Shown here one piece after another: positions 51,074-59,858 of a stretch of 64,000 nt of DNA. The position numbers and the translations under genes were made by a program. The stretch is from assembly GCA_023408815.1 (NCBI GenBank), contig JAEYJO010000076.1, positions 1 through 64,000 of the forward strand. Reading direction: 5' to 3'. Origin of the DNA: Bacillota bacterium (GTDB taxonomy: Bacteria > Bacillota > Clostridia > Lachnospirales > Lachnospiraceae). The notes beneath the pieces were generated by a model, which was not told the DNA's origin, did no database searches, and saw only the letters and a program-made list of their open reading frames with translations. Every line of letters begins with the position of its first letter. Positions within the stretch are counted from its first letter, which is position 1.

Positions 51074-52270
51074 ATGAATATATTAGTAATAAACTGCGGC
51101 AGCTCTTCTCTTAAGTTTCAGTTGATAAACGCTGCTGATGAGAAGCTGATTGCAAAGGGACTTTGTGAAAGAATAGGAATAGAAGGAAGCCAATTGGTGT
51201 ATACGCCAACCGGAGGAGAAAAGGTAACGACGGTAACTCCGATGAAGGACCATACGCAGGCAATAAGGCTTGTGCTGAACGCTTTGACGGACGATAAGGC
51301 TGGTGTTGTAAAAAGCCTTCAGGAAATCGGCGCGGTGGGACACCGTATTGTACACGGCGGAGAGAAGTTCGCGGCTTCTACTATCATCACCGATGAAGTG
51401 ATTGAAGCCATTAAAGAGTGCAATGAACTGGCACCTCTGCACAATCCTGCTAATCTTGTTGGTATTGACGCATGCAGGGAGCTTATGCCGTCTACTCCTA
51501 TGGTAGCTGTATTCGATACCGCTTTCCATCAGACTATGCCCGAAGAGGCGTACATGTACGCTATTCCTTACGAATATTATCAGAAATACAAGGTGAGAAG
51601 ATACGGATTTCACGGTACAAGCCATTCTTATGTATCCCATAGGGCGGCAGCGCTCTTGGGAAAACGCTATGAGGAGTTGAAGATTATCGTATGTCATCTG
51701 GGAAACGGAGCCAGCGTGTCGGCGGTAAAGAATGGAAAATGTGTGGATACTTCCATGGGACTTACACCGCTGGAAGGCTTGATCATGGGAACACGTTCGG
51801 GTGATATCGACCCGGCGATCATTGAATTTATCGCTCATAAAGAGGAAAAGAATATCGATCAGATTATGGATATTCTCAATAAGGAGTCCGGAGTGTTAGG
51901 GCTTTCCGGTGGATTATCCTCCGATTTCAGGGACTTGGTAGCAGGGTATGAAAAAGGGGACGAAGCTTCCGTGCGCACGATGAAGGCTTTCGCTTACAGA
52001 GTGGCGAAGTATATCGGCGCTTATACAGCGGCGATGAACGGCGTTGATGCCATCTGCTTCACGGCAGGATTCGGAGAGAACAGCGGATTCATCCGGAACC
52101 TCGTTTGCGACTATCTGGGCTTCCTTGGAATTGTCCTGGACGAGCAGGCGAATAATGCACAGGGGGAAGAAACCGTGGTTTCTACGGAGGATTCCCGAAC
52201 AAAGGTACTTGCCATTCCTACCAATGAAGAACTGGCAATAGCGAGAGAAACGTTTGCACTGGTAAAATAA
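51074..52270 (+). CDS. ackA: Acetate kinase
   Basis: The 398-residue protein is the normal length. It converts acetyl phosphate and ADP to acetate and ATP. Visible motifs are NCGSSSLKFQL at the N-terminus, GHRIVHGGEKF, AVFDTAFHQTMP, RRYGFHGTSH, CHLGNGASVSAV and DTSMGLTPLEG, with FTAGFGENS in the C-terminal half. MNILVINCGSSS at ATG 51074 is the expected start, although AAAGGAG is 13 bases away. ATG 51062, one base from that site, would add MDIK. It lies 160 bases after pta. Confidence 0.97.
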   Translation: MNILVINCGSSSLKFQLINAADEKLIAKGLCERIGIEGSQLVYTPTGGEKVTTVTPMKDHTQAIRLVLNALTDDKAGVVKSLQEIGAVGHRIVHGGEKFAASTIITDEVIEAIKECNELAPLHNPANLVGIDACRELMPSTPMVAVFDTAFHQTMPEEAYMYAIPYEYYQKYKVRRYGFHGTSHSYVSHRAAALLGKRYEELKIIVCHLGNGASVSAVKNGKCVDTSMGLTPLEGLIMGTRSGDIDPAIIEFIAHKEEKNIDQIMDILNKESGVLGLSGGLSSDFRDLVAGYEKGDEASVRTMKAFAYRVAKYIGAYTAAMNGVDAICFTAGFGENSGFIRNLVCDYLGFLGIVLDEQANNAQGEETVVSTEDSRTKVLAIPTNEELAIARETFALVK

Positions 52271-52281
52271 CGAAATAACTA

Positions 52282-52310
52282 TTGACAAAAAAGTATCCGA
52301 TATGTATAAT
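52282..52310 (+). promoter_or_regulatory. Consensus promoter of yceD-rpmF
   Basis: TTGACA (52282-52287) and TATAAT (52305-52310) are both perfect, with a 17-base spacer. It begins 11 bases after the ackA stop. Such a strong promoter fits a ribosomal protein operon. Confidence 0.93.
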
Positions 52311-52320
52311 TGACAAAGTG

Positions 52321-52338
52321 TGAAAATGATTATTTTCA
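52321..52338 (+). promoter_or_regulatory. Inverted repeat at the yceD transcript start
   Basis: TGAAAAT (52321-52327) and ATTTTCA (52332-52338) flank GATT. The site begins 11 bases after the -10 box, so a protein bound here would block transcription. The AT-rich TGAAAATGATTATTTTC core is faintly Fur-like. A lipid-synthesis regulator is also possible given plsX downstream. The assignment is open. Confidence 0.4.
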
Positions 52339-52351
52339 TAAGGAGTCAGCT

Positions 52352-52876
52352 ATGTTAATGAACCTAACTGATGTTTTAACATCCGAAGGAAAAGCGGTGG
52401 AGAAACAGGTGGACATGGATATAGCGGAGCTGAATTGCCGCTTTGGCGATTTCCCCGTAATCCGGAAGACACCTTTGACACTTACTTTGACCAATCTTGG
52501 AACGAACAAAGCGTCTATTGAGGGGAAGATGGAACTCACATTTGCCATGAGTTGTGACAGATGTCTGAAGTCTGTCAATCAGAAAGTGATACTCGACTTT
52601 ATGCGGACGGTGGAAGGACCGGACGAATATAAGGAAGACGTACAGGACGATGACCAGAATTTCATGGAAGGTTACCAGCTTAATGTAGACGACTTAATTA
52701 AGAATGAGTGTTTTATGAACTTGCCGACGAAAGTCTTATGTAAACCGGATTGCAAAGGAATCTGTATGAAATGCGGGAAAGACTTGAATGTGGAAACATG
52801 CGATTGTGATACGTTTGTACCCGATCCGAGAATGGCAAGGATAAAAGATATCTTTGATGCAAATAAGGAGGTGTAA
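52352..52876 (+). CDS. yceD: DUF177 protein (YceD family)
   Basis: The 174-residue cytoplasmic protein is always found beside rpmF. It has a zinc-type cysteine set: CDRC near the middle and CKPDCKGICMKCGKD with CDCD near the C-terminus. Relatives are linked to 23S rRNA processing or ribosome assembly. AAGGAG six bases upstream supports ATG 52352. The open frame back to TTG 52310 runs through the promoter region and is not used. rpmF starts two bases after its stop. Confidence 0.92.
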   Translation: MLMNLTDVLTSEGKAVEKQVDMDIAELNCRFGDFPVIRKTPLTLTLTNLGTNKASIEGKMELTFAMSCDRCLKSVNQKVILDFMRTVEGPDEYKEDVQDDDQNFMEGYQLNVDDLIKNECFMNLPTKVLCKPDCKGICMKCGKDLNVETCDCDTFVPDPRMARIKDIFDANKEV

Positions 52877-52878
52877 CT

Positions 52879-53058
52879 ATGTCTATTTGTCCCAAGAATA
52901 AATCTTCCAAAGGTAGAAGAGATAAGAGAAGAGCGAACTGGAAAATGAGCGCTCCTACATTGGTTAAATGCAGCAAATGCGGTGCTCTTATGATGCCCCA
53001 CAGAGTATGCAAGAAATGTGGCTCTTACAACAAAAAAGAAATTATCGCAGTAGATTAA
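52879..53058 (+). CDS. rpmF: 50S ribosomal protein L32
   Basis: The 59-residue protein begins MSICPKNKSSKGRRDKRR, the usual basic L32 start. It has a zinc ribbon with Cys31-x2-Cys34 (KCSKCGA) and Cys44-x2-Cys47 (VCKKCGS). The four-cysteine form is the zinc-binding version of L32. The ribosome-binding site AAGGAGGTG lies across the yceD stop, so the two are translationally linked. It ends before a terminator at 53073-53106. Confidence 0.97.
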   Translation: MSICPKNKSSKGRRDKRRANWKMSAPTLVKCSKCGALMMPHRVCKKCGSYNKKEIIAVD

Positions 53059-53072
53059 TGAATGAAAAGCTG

Positions 53073-53106
53073 AGGTTTTCCTAATAATTTAGGAAGACCT
53101 TTTTTT
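53073..53106 (+). terminator. Terminator of yceD-rpmF
   Basis: AGGTTTTCCTAA (53073-53084) pairs with TTAGGAAGACCT (53089-53100) with one mismatch. A T-run follows immediately (to 53106). Confidence 0.92.
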
Positions 53107-53197
53107 CATATAGCAGGAAAGTGCTCCTAATTATATGAAAAAAAGGGATGCATCACAATGCCTGCGGAACAAAAATTTTTTGTGTATGAAAAACAGC

Positions 53198-53226
53198 TTG
53201 ATTTTTATATATGGGTTTAGTATATT
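53198..53226 (+). promoter_or_regulatory. Promoter of plsX
   Basis: TTGATT (53198-53203) and TATATT (53221-53226) have a 17-base spacer. The transcript would start only about 20 bases before ATG 53252, with AGGAGG at 53240-53245. The frame open from 53135 overlaps this promoter and is not part of the protein. Confidence 0.75.
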
Positions 53227-53251
53227 AAAGAAAGATATTAGGAGGTTGCAT

Positions 53252-54265
53252 ATGTCAGAGTTAGTGAAAGTTGCTGTCGATGCGATGGGCGGAGACAATG
53301 CGCCGGTAGAAATCGTAAAGGGTGCGGTCGAAGCGGTAAAGGAAAGCAGCAAGGTTAAGGTCTATCTGGTAGGAATAGAGGATAGAATTAGGGACGAGCT
53401 GAAAAAGTACACTTACCCTTCGGAGCAGGTGGAAATTGTAAATGCGACAGAGGTTATCGAGACGGCAGAACCGCCGGTCATGGCAATCCGCAAGAAGAAG
53501 GATTCTTCCATCGTGAAAGCCCTTCAACTGGTAAAGGAAGGAACCTGCGACGCATACATATCAGCAGGGAGCACCGGAGCGACATTAGTCGGCGGACAGG
53601 TTATTGTGGGCCGGCTAAGCGGAGTTGAGAGACCGCCGTTAGCGCCTCTTATACCGACGGAAAAGGGCGCGGCGCTTTTGATAGACTGCGGAGCCAATGT
53701 GGATGCCAGATCTTCACATCTCGTGCAGTTTGCAAAAATGGGAAGTGTATATATGGAAAGCATTATGGGAATTAAGAATCCCAAGGTTGCAATCGTTAAT
53801 ATCGGAGCCGAGGAGGATAAAGGAAACTCTCTTGTAAAGGAAACCTTTCCTCTGCTCAAGAGCTGTCCGGATATCAATTTTATCGGAAGCATTGAAGCAA
53901 GGGATATTCCGGCTGGTTATGCGGATGTTATCATATGTGAAGCATTCGTGGGAAATGTGATTCTGAAATTGTACGAAGGGGTGGGTGGAACACTCATCAG
54001 GAAAGTAAAGACCGGAATGATGTCTTCCCTTCGGAGCAAAATAGGAGCATTTTTGGTAAAGCCTGCTTTAAAGGAGACTTTGAAGACCTTCGATTTGGAA
54101 CAATACGGAGGCGCACCGCTTTTGGGCCTTAAAGGACTGGTAGTAAAGACACATGGCAGTTCAAAAGCAGTGGAAATCAAAAATTCTGTTCTTCAATGTA
54201 TCACATTTAGCGAGCAGAAGATTAATGATAAAATAAAAGAAAAAATTACTCTTGAGAATGAATAA
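53252..54265 (+). CDS. plsX: Phosphate acyltransferase PlsX
   Basis: The 337-residue protein makes acyl phosphate from acyl-ACP and phosphate, the first step of phospholipid synthesis in most bacteria. The family motifs VAVDAMGGDNAP at the N-terminus, AYISAGSTGATL, NIGAEEDKGN and DVIICEAFVGNVILK are intact. It is followed 15 bases later by acpP, which supplies its substrate carrier. It anchors the Firmicute plsX-acpP-rnc-smc-ftsY block. The usual fabD/fabG genes between plsX and acpP are absent here. Confidence 0.97.
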   Translation: MSELVKVAVDAMGGDNAPVEIVKGAVEAVKESSKVKVYLVGIEDRIRDELKKYTYPSEQVEIVNATEVIETAEPPVMAIRKKKDSSIVKALQLVKEGTCDAYISAGSTGATLVGGQVIVGRLSGVERPPLAPLIPTEKGAALLIDCGANVDARSSHLVQFAKMGSVYMESIMGIKNPKVAIVNIGAEEDKGNSLVKETFPLLKSCPDINFIGSIEARDIPAGYADVIICEAFVGNVILKLYEGVGGTLIRKVKTGMMSSLRSKIGAFLVKPALKETLKTFDLEQYGGAPLLGLKGLVVKTHGSSKAVEIKNSVLQCITFSEQKINDKIKEKITLENE

Positions 54266-54280
54266 GAAAGGGCTATTATC

Positions 54281-54511
54281 ATGGAATTTGAAAAGTTAAA
54301 AAAAGTCATTGCCGAGGTGCTCAACGTGGACCCGGAGGAAATTACGCTGGATACTACTTTTGCGGATGATTTAGGAGCCGATTCCTTGGATGTATTCCAA
54401 ATTATTATGGGAATTGAAGAAGAATTTGACATTGAGATTCCTGCGGAAGAGGCTGAAAAGATTAGTACGGTTGAAGCGGCGGTTGAGTTAATCAAAAACG
54501 CTATGAATTAG
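54281..54511 (+). CDS. acpP: Acyl carrier protein
   Basis: The 76-residue acidic four-helix protein has Ser in the motif GADSLDVFQII that takes the 4'-phosphopantetheine arm. It carries growing fatty acyl chains and donates acyl groups to PlsX. GAAAGGG lies upstream of ATG 54281. A terminator follows at 54531. Confidence 0.97.
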   Translation: MEFEKLKKVIAEVLNVDPEEITLDTTFADDLGADSLDVFQIIMGIEEEFDIEIPAEEAEKISTVEAAVELIKNAMN

Positions 54512-54530
54512 TAACTATGCAGAGTATCGA

Positions 54531-54553
54531 AAGCCCTATCTCAAGGGCTTTTT
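54531..54553 (+). terminator. Short terminator after acpP
   Basis: AAGCCCT (54531-54537) and AGGGCTT (54544-54550) form a 7-bp stem with a TTTT tail. It probably lowers read-through into rnc, giving more acpP than rnc mRNA. Confidence 0.8.
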
Positions 54554-54575
54554 CGATGTTTATGGGGGGAATGTG

Positions 54576-55265
54576 ATGTTAACGGAAAATGATATAAACG
54601 AGTTGGAAGGAAAAATAGGATATTGTTTTAAGGATAAGGAGCTGCTAAAGCAGGCGCTTACCCATAGTTCCTTTGCCAACGAACAGAAAATCAAGAGGGC
54701 GAAGGACTATGAACGTCTGGAGTTTTTGGGAGATGCGGTATTGGAGCTGGTAACCAGCGACTTTTTGTACCAAAGGCACCCGAAAATGCCGGAAGGACAG
54801 CTTACGAAGAAACGTTCTGCGCTTGTATGCGGACCGGCTCTGGCTTTTTGTGCGGCAGATATTGAAATCGGCGACTACATACAGCTTGGCAGAGGAGAAG
54901 AATCTACGGGCGGACGAGGACGCGATTCCATTACTGCGGATGTTATGGAGGCCATTATCGGTGCCATATATTTGGATGGAGGGTATGAAGCGTCGAGTGT
55001 TTTCATTCATCGTTTCGTATTGTCTGATTTGGAGAACAAGGAATTGTTTTATGACAGTAAGACTTTGCTTCAGGAAGAAGTGCAGAAGGACAGCAAGGGA
55101 ACGCTGCGATATGAGCTCGTCAGCGAGACGGGACCGGATCATAACAAAAGATTCGTTATTGAAGCGAGGGTGAACGGAAAGATTCTGGGAAGAGGTGTCG
55201 GAAAAACGAAAAAAGCGGCGGAGCAGCAGGCGGCTTATGAGGCTCTTCTGGCATGCAAAGTTTAA
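54576..55265 (+). CDS. rnc: Ribonuclease III
   Basis: The 229-residue protein has a catalytic domain with the signature ERLEFLGDAVLELV (about 45-60) and the second acidic cluster DVMEAIIGAIYLDGG. A C-terminal double-stranded RNA-binding domain follows (about 158-228; GVGKTKKAAEQQAAYEAL). It cuts structured rRNA precursors and mRNAs. GGGGGA lies upstream. ATG 54576 directly follows a GTG that could also start. smc follows 21 bases after its stop. Confidence 0.97.
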   Translation: MLTENDINELEGKIGYCFKDKELLKQALTHSSFANEQKIKRAKDYERLEFLGDAVLELVTSDFLYQRHPKMPEGQLTKKRSALVCGPALAFCAADIEIGDYIQLGRGEESTGGRGRDSITADVMEAIIGAIYLDGGYEASSVFIHRFVLSDLENKELFYDSKTLLQEEVQKDSKGTLRYELVSETGPDHNKRFVIEARVNGKILGRGVGKTKKAAEQQAAYEALLACKV

Positions 55266-55286
55266 AAAGGGGTAATGGGAGTAACT

Positions 55287-58200
55287 ATGTATTTAAAAAG
55301 TATTGAGATACAAGGGTTTAAGTCGTTTGCGAATAAAATTAATTTTAAATTTCATAATGGAATTACCGGAATCGTAGGGCCAAACGGAAGCGGAAAGAGT
55401 AACGTAGCCGATGCGGTGCGCTGGGTATTAGGAGAACAGCGCATTAAGCAGCTTCGGGGTGCCTCCATGCAAGATGTTATCTTTTCGGGGACAGAACTGA
55501 GGAAACCGTTAGGATATGCTTATGTGGCCATTACGCTGGACAACTCGGATCATCAGCTCACAGTCGACTATGACGAGGTAACGGTAGCCAGAAGAATATA
55601 CCGCTCCGGAGAGAGCGAATACATGTTAAACGGCACACCCTGCCGTTTAAAAGACGTGAATGAATTGTTTTACGACACTGGTATAGGAAAAGAGGGCTAT
55701 TCCATCATCGGGCAGGGCCAGATCGATAAGATTCTGAGCGGAAAGCCGGAAGATCGAAGAGAGCTTTTTGATGAAGCGGCGGGCATTGTCAAATTTAAAC
55801 GCCGTAAATTTGCGGCGCAGAAAAAGCTTGAGGATGAAAAGCAGAATCTCCTGCGCGTAAAAGACATTCTGTCGGAGCTTGAAAAGCAGACTGGACCGCT
55901 TGAAAAACAGTCTGAAATCGCGAAAATTTACTTAAAGAAAAAAGAAGAATTGAAGACATTAGATGTGAACGTGTTCCTTTTGGAGAACAACCGCATCAAA
56001 GAACAGCTTCTGGCCGTAGAGCAAAAATATGACATTGCAGGCGGCGATTTGCAGGAGACCACGGAGAGATACGAGGGCATCAAGGCGGAATATGAGCAGA
56101 TTCAGGGCCAGATCGAGATGCTGGACGAGGCTATTGAGTCGGCCCGTACGCAGCTTACGGACACCGGACTTCTGCGCGGCAAGCTGGAGGGTGAAATCAA
56201 TGTCTTAAAAGAACAGATCAATTCTGCCAAAGGAAACGAGGGACATCTTCGCTCCCGTCTGGAAACTGTGCAGAAAGAAATCGATGCTAAAAACGTAGAT
56301 AAAGAAGCTATCTTAAAAAATAAAAACGAAATTGACGGGAAGCTTGCCGAGATCGAAGGAATAAGAGATGACGCGAGATTCTTGCTGAATGAAGTTCAGA
56401 GCAAGATCGAGGAACTGAATAACCATATCGAGGCCGGCAAGAATACGATTATCGATGCTCTGAACGGCCGGGCTACCATCAAATCCAAAATCGGCCGCTA
56501 CGATACGATGCTGGAGCAGGCCAATATACGTAAGGCCGAGCTGAATTCCAGATTGCTGCGGGCAAAATCGGACGAGGAGAAGCAGGAAGAGACCATTAAG
56601 CTGCTTCAGGAGGAGTTTGAGTATATCAACGAGGAGATCCGGCGGTTGAATGATTCCCAGACGGTCATCGAGGAGCGCCTCGGCGGCATGCATGACGAGC
56701 TTTCCTCCAAGGACCAAAAGCTTCGGGATACACAGGTGGTCTATCACCAAGAGAAATCCAAGATGGAAGCGTTAGTCAATCTGACGGAGAGATATGAAGG
56801 CTACGGCGGCAGCGTGAAGCGCGTTATGGAATGCAAAGACGAAGAAAAAGGCATTGTCGGTGTGGTAGCCGATATAATTAAAGTGGATAAGAAGTATGAA
56901 ACCGCGATAGAGACTGCTCTGGGCGGCAATATTCAGAATATTGTCACAGAAGATGAGGAGACTGCAAAACGGATGATTGGCATGCTAAAGGCACATAAGG
57001 CCGGGCGTGCGACCTTCTTACCCCTTACGAGCATTAAGGACCCGCAGGAATTCAAGAATACGGAGGCACTGAAAGAAAAGGGCGTTATCGGTATGGCGGA
57101 CGAACTTGTGCAGACGGATAAGAAGTATAAGGATGTGGCGAAGTCCATGCTCGGACGTATCGTGGTAGTAGATCACGTGGATAACGCTGTTAAAATAGCG
57201 AAAAAATATAGTTACGGCATCCGGATGGTTACGATTGAGGGCGAGCTTCTTGTGCCGGGCGGAGCTATCAGCGGCGGCGCTTTTAAAAACAACAGCAATC
57301 TTCTCGGGCGCAGGCGGGAGATGGAGGAACTGAACGCCAGGATTAAAAAGTATCTGGAAGAAATCGATCTGCTGCTGGAGGATATCGAGAAGACAAAAGA
57401 GCTTAGAAATAAGCTGCGCATGGAATTAGAGGATACCAAATCCAGATTGCAGGAGGAGTTCATCAAGCAGAATACGGCGCGAATGAATGTTATAAAGGCG
57501 CAGGAGAGAAAGAGCGAGGCGGAGGAAGGCTTTGGAGAGCTGAAAACCGAGGAGAAGGAAATCGAGAACCAGATATTGGAGATCAAATCCAGCAAAGAGG
57601 GTATCTTGAAGGAGCTGGAAGAATCAGAAAATCTGGAAAAGCAGGTGGAGCGTCAGATCAACGAATTCCAGAAGGAATTGGAGGAGCAGAGGCTGAAAGA
57701 ATCCGAGCAGTCGAAAGTGGTGGCGGAGCACGACGTGGGCGTGGAAAAGATGCTGCAGCAGCAAGGTTTTCACAGGCAGAATGTGGACCGTATCGACAGC
57801 GAAATCGCCCGTTTTATGTCCGAGCTTATGGAAATCAAGGAAAGCCTTGAAAGAAATGAGAAGGACATAGAGAGAAAGGCTCAGAGTATCGTCGAAATCG
57901 AAACAACAATTGTGGCTTCCAACACCTCAAGAAGCGATGCGGAAGTGAAGCTTAAAGATGATATCACGAAGAAAGAGGAGCTATCTGCGAAACAGAAAAA
58001 CTTCTTTGCTGCAAGAGAAGAGCTTTCTGAAAGGATGTCTGCTCTGGATAAAGAGGTATACCGTCTAAGTGCTCAGAAGGAGAAATTGGAGGAATCCATC
58101 GAAAGTCAGATCAACTATATGTGGGATGAATATGAAATCACCCTTTCGGACGCGGCTTCCCTAAGAGATGAGGAAATGACGGACCTCTCAGCGATGAAGA

Positions 58201-58847
58201 AGGAAATCACATCGTTAAAGGATGGAATCCGCAAGTTGGGCGATGTTAACGTCAACGCCATCGAAGATTATAAGAATTTGATGGACCGTTATCTGTTCTT
58301 AAAGACCCAGCATGATGATTTGGTAGAGGCGGAGAAAACCTTAGTAGATATTATTGAAGAGCTGGACACCGCCATGCGGGGGCAGTTCAACGAGAAATTT
58401 GCCGAAATCGCCAAGGAATTCGACAAAGTATTCAAGGAGCTTTTCGGAGGCGGAAAGGGAACGCTGGAGCTGATGGAGGACGAAGATATTTTGGAGGCAG
58501 GAATACGTATTATTGCCCAGCCCCCCGGAAAGAAGCTGCAAAACATGATGCAGCTTTCAGGAGGGGAAAAAGCACTGACAGCGATTGCATTGCTTTTTGC
58601 TATTCAGAATCTTAAGCCGTCTCCGTTTTGTCTGTTGGATGAAATTGAAGCGGCTCTGGATGAAAATAATGTAGCCAGATTTGCTAAATATTTACATAAA
58701 TTAACAAAATACACGCAATTTATTGTAATTACCCATAGGCGTGGTACAATGGAAAAGGCGGATCGTCTGTACGGCATTACGATGCAGGAAAAGGGTGTGT
58801 CAACGCTTGTAAGCGTTAATTTGATCGATAAGGACCTTGACGATTAA
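55287..58847 (+). CDS. smc: Chromosome segregation protein SMC
   Basis: The 1186-residue condensin ATPase has the N-terminal head with Walker A GPNGSGKSNVADAVRW, a coiled coil (about 170-500), a hinge (about 510-660, including GYGGSVKRVME and GGAISGGAFKN), the returning coiled coil (about 680-1020), and the C-terminal head. The C-terminal head has the signature LSGGEKALTAIALLFA and Walker B FCLLDEIEAALDE. It compacts and segregates chromosomes with ScpA/ScpB, which are not in the window. ATG 55287 (MYLKSIEIQGFKSFANK) has GGGAG five bases upstream. ATG 55275 would add MGVT. Confidence 0.97.
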   Translation: MYLKSIEIQGFKSFANKINFKFHNGITGIVGPNGSGKSNVADAVRWVLGEQRIKQLRGASMQDVIFSGTELRKPLGYAYVAITLDNSDHQLTVDYDEVTVARRIYRSGESEYMLNGTPCRLKDVNELFYDTGIGKEGYSIIGQGQIDKILSGKPEDRRELFDEAAGIVKFKRRKFAAQKKLEDEKQNLLRVKDILSELEKQTGPLEKQSEIAKIYLKKKEELKTLDVNVFLLENNRIKEQLLAVEQKYDIAGGDLQETTERYEGIKAEYEQIQGQIEMLDEAIESARTQLTDTGLLRGKLEGEINVLKEQINSAKGNEGHLRSRLETVQKEIDAKNVDKEAILKNKNEIDGKLAEIEGIRDDARFLLNEVQSKIEELNNHIEAGKNTIIDALNGRATIKSKIGRYDTMLEQANIRKAELNSRLLRAKSDEEKQEETIKLLQEEFEYINEEIRRLNDSQTVIEERLGGMHDELSSKDQKLRDTQVVYHQEKSKMEALVNLTERYEGYGGSVKRVMECKDEEKGIVGVVADIIKVDKKYETAIETALGGNIQNIVTEDEETAKRMIGMLKAHKAGRATFLPLTSIKDPQEFKNTEALKEKGVIGMADELVQTDKKYKDVAKSMLGRIVVVDHVDNAVKIAKKYSYGIRMVTIEGELLVPGGAISGGAFKNNSNLLGRRREMEELNARIKKYLEEIDLLLEDIEKTKELRNKLRMELEDTKSRLQEEFIKQNTARMNVIKAQERKSEAEEGFGELKTEEKEIENQILEIKSSKEGILKELEESENLEKQVERQINEFQKELEEQRLKESEQSKVVAEHDVGVEKMLQQQGFHRQNVDRIDSEIARFMSELMEIKESLERNEKDIERKAQSIVEIETTIVASNTSRSDAEVKLKDDITKKEELSAKQKNFFAAREELSERMSALDKEVYRLSAQKEKLEESIESQINYMWDEYEITLSDAASLRDEEMTDLSAMKKEITSLKDGIRKLGDVNVNAIEDYKNLMDRYLFLKTQHDDLVEAEKTLVDIIEELDTAMRGQFNEKFAEIAKEFDKVFKELFGGGKGTLELMEDEDILEAGIRIIAQPPGKKLQNMMQLSGGEKALTAIALLFAIQNLKPSPFCLLDEIEAALDENNVARFAKYLHKLTKYTQFIVITHRRGTMEKADRLYGITMQEKGVSTLVSVNLIDKDLDD

Positions 58848-58873
58848 CATTCAACATTCATAGAGGAGGACGC

Positions 58874-59800
58874 ATGAGCGAGGAAAAGAAAGGCTTTTTT
58901 GGAAGGCTTAAGGATGGACTTACTAAGACCAGAGACAATATTGTGAATGGGATTGACTCCGTTTTTAATGGTTTTTCCGCCATTGATGAGGATTTTTACG
59001 AGGAATTGGAAGAAATTCTGATTATGGGAGATATCGGTGTCAACGCTACGAATGCTATTATCGAAAAGCTTCGCGAGCAGGTAAAAGAAAATCATATCAA
59101 GCAGCCGTCGGAGTGTAAGGAATTTCTGATCCAAAGCATCAAGGAGCAGATGAAAGTAGGAGAGACAGCGTACGATTTCGAGCAAAGGCAGTCTGTTATT
59201 CTCGTAATTGGTGTGAACGGTGTCGGAAAGACCACCTCCGTGGGAAAGCTGGCAGGCATATTGAAGGACCAGGGAAGAAAGGTGCTTCTTGCAGCGGCGG
59301 ATACCTTTCGTGCAGCGGCGGGAGAACAGCTTACGGAATGGGCCAACCGCGCCGGAGTGGATATTATCGGAGGCTCAGAGGGCTCGGATCCTGCCAGCGT
59401 GATTTTTGACGCGGTGAATGCGGCAAAGGCGAGACATGTAGATGTGCTTTTATGTGATACGGCAGGACGCCTTCACAATAAAAAGAATTTGATGGAAGAG
59501 TTAAAAAAAATCAACCGGATTATAGATAAGGAATTTCCCGGAGTTCATAGGGAGAATCTGGTCGTGCTCGATGGAACCACCGGACAAAACGCGCTTGCGC
59601 AGGCACGGGATTTCGGTGAGGTGGCCGACCTGACAGGTATTATTCTCACCAAAATGGATGGGACGGCAAAGGGCGGAATCGCGGTAGCCATTCAGTCGGA
59701 GCTGAATATTCCGGTGAAATATATCGGAGTGGGCGAGACCATAGAAGATTTACAGAAGTTCGATTCCGATCAGTTCGTAAACGCACTCTTCGATATATAA
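58874..59800 (+). CDS. ftsY: Signal recognition particle receptor FtsY
   Basis: The 308-residue GTPase docks ribosome-SRP complexes to the membrane. It has a short N-terminal part (about 1-20), an N helical bundle (to about 95) and a G domain with G1 GVNGVGKTT, TFRAAAGEQL, G3 DTAGR, the DGTTGQNA loop and G4 TKMDG. The acidic A domain of E. coli FtsY is missing, as usual in Firmicutes. AGAGGAGG precedes ATG 58874. It follows smc by 26 bases. Confidence 0.97.
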   Translation: MSEEKKGFFGRLKDGLTKTRDNIVNGIDSVFNGFSAIDEDFYEELEEILIMGDIGVNATNAIIEKLREQVKENHIKQPSECKEFLIQSIKEQMKVGETAYDFEQRQSVILVIGVNGVGKTTSVGKLAGILKDQGRKVLLAAADTFRAAAGEQLTEWANRAGVDIIGGSEGSDPASVIFDAVNAAKARHVDVLLCDTAGRLHNKKNLMEELKKINRIIDKEFPGVHRENLVVLDGTTGQNALAQARDFGEVADLTGIILTKMDGTAKGGIAVAIQSELNIPVKYIGVGETIEDLQKFDSDQFVNALFDI

Positions 59801-59858
59801 AACGCACTCGAAACGGATAATATGATGAAACAGTAAGACGGATGGAGGATGAGGTAAG

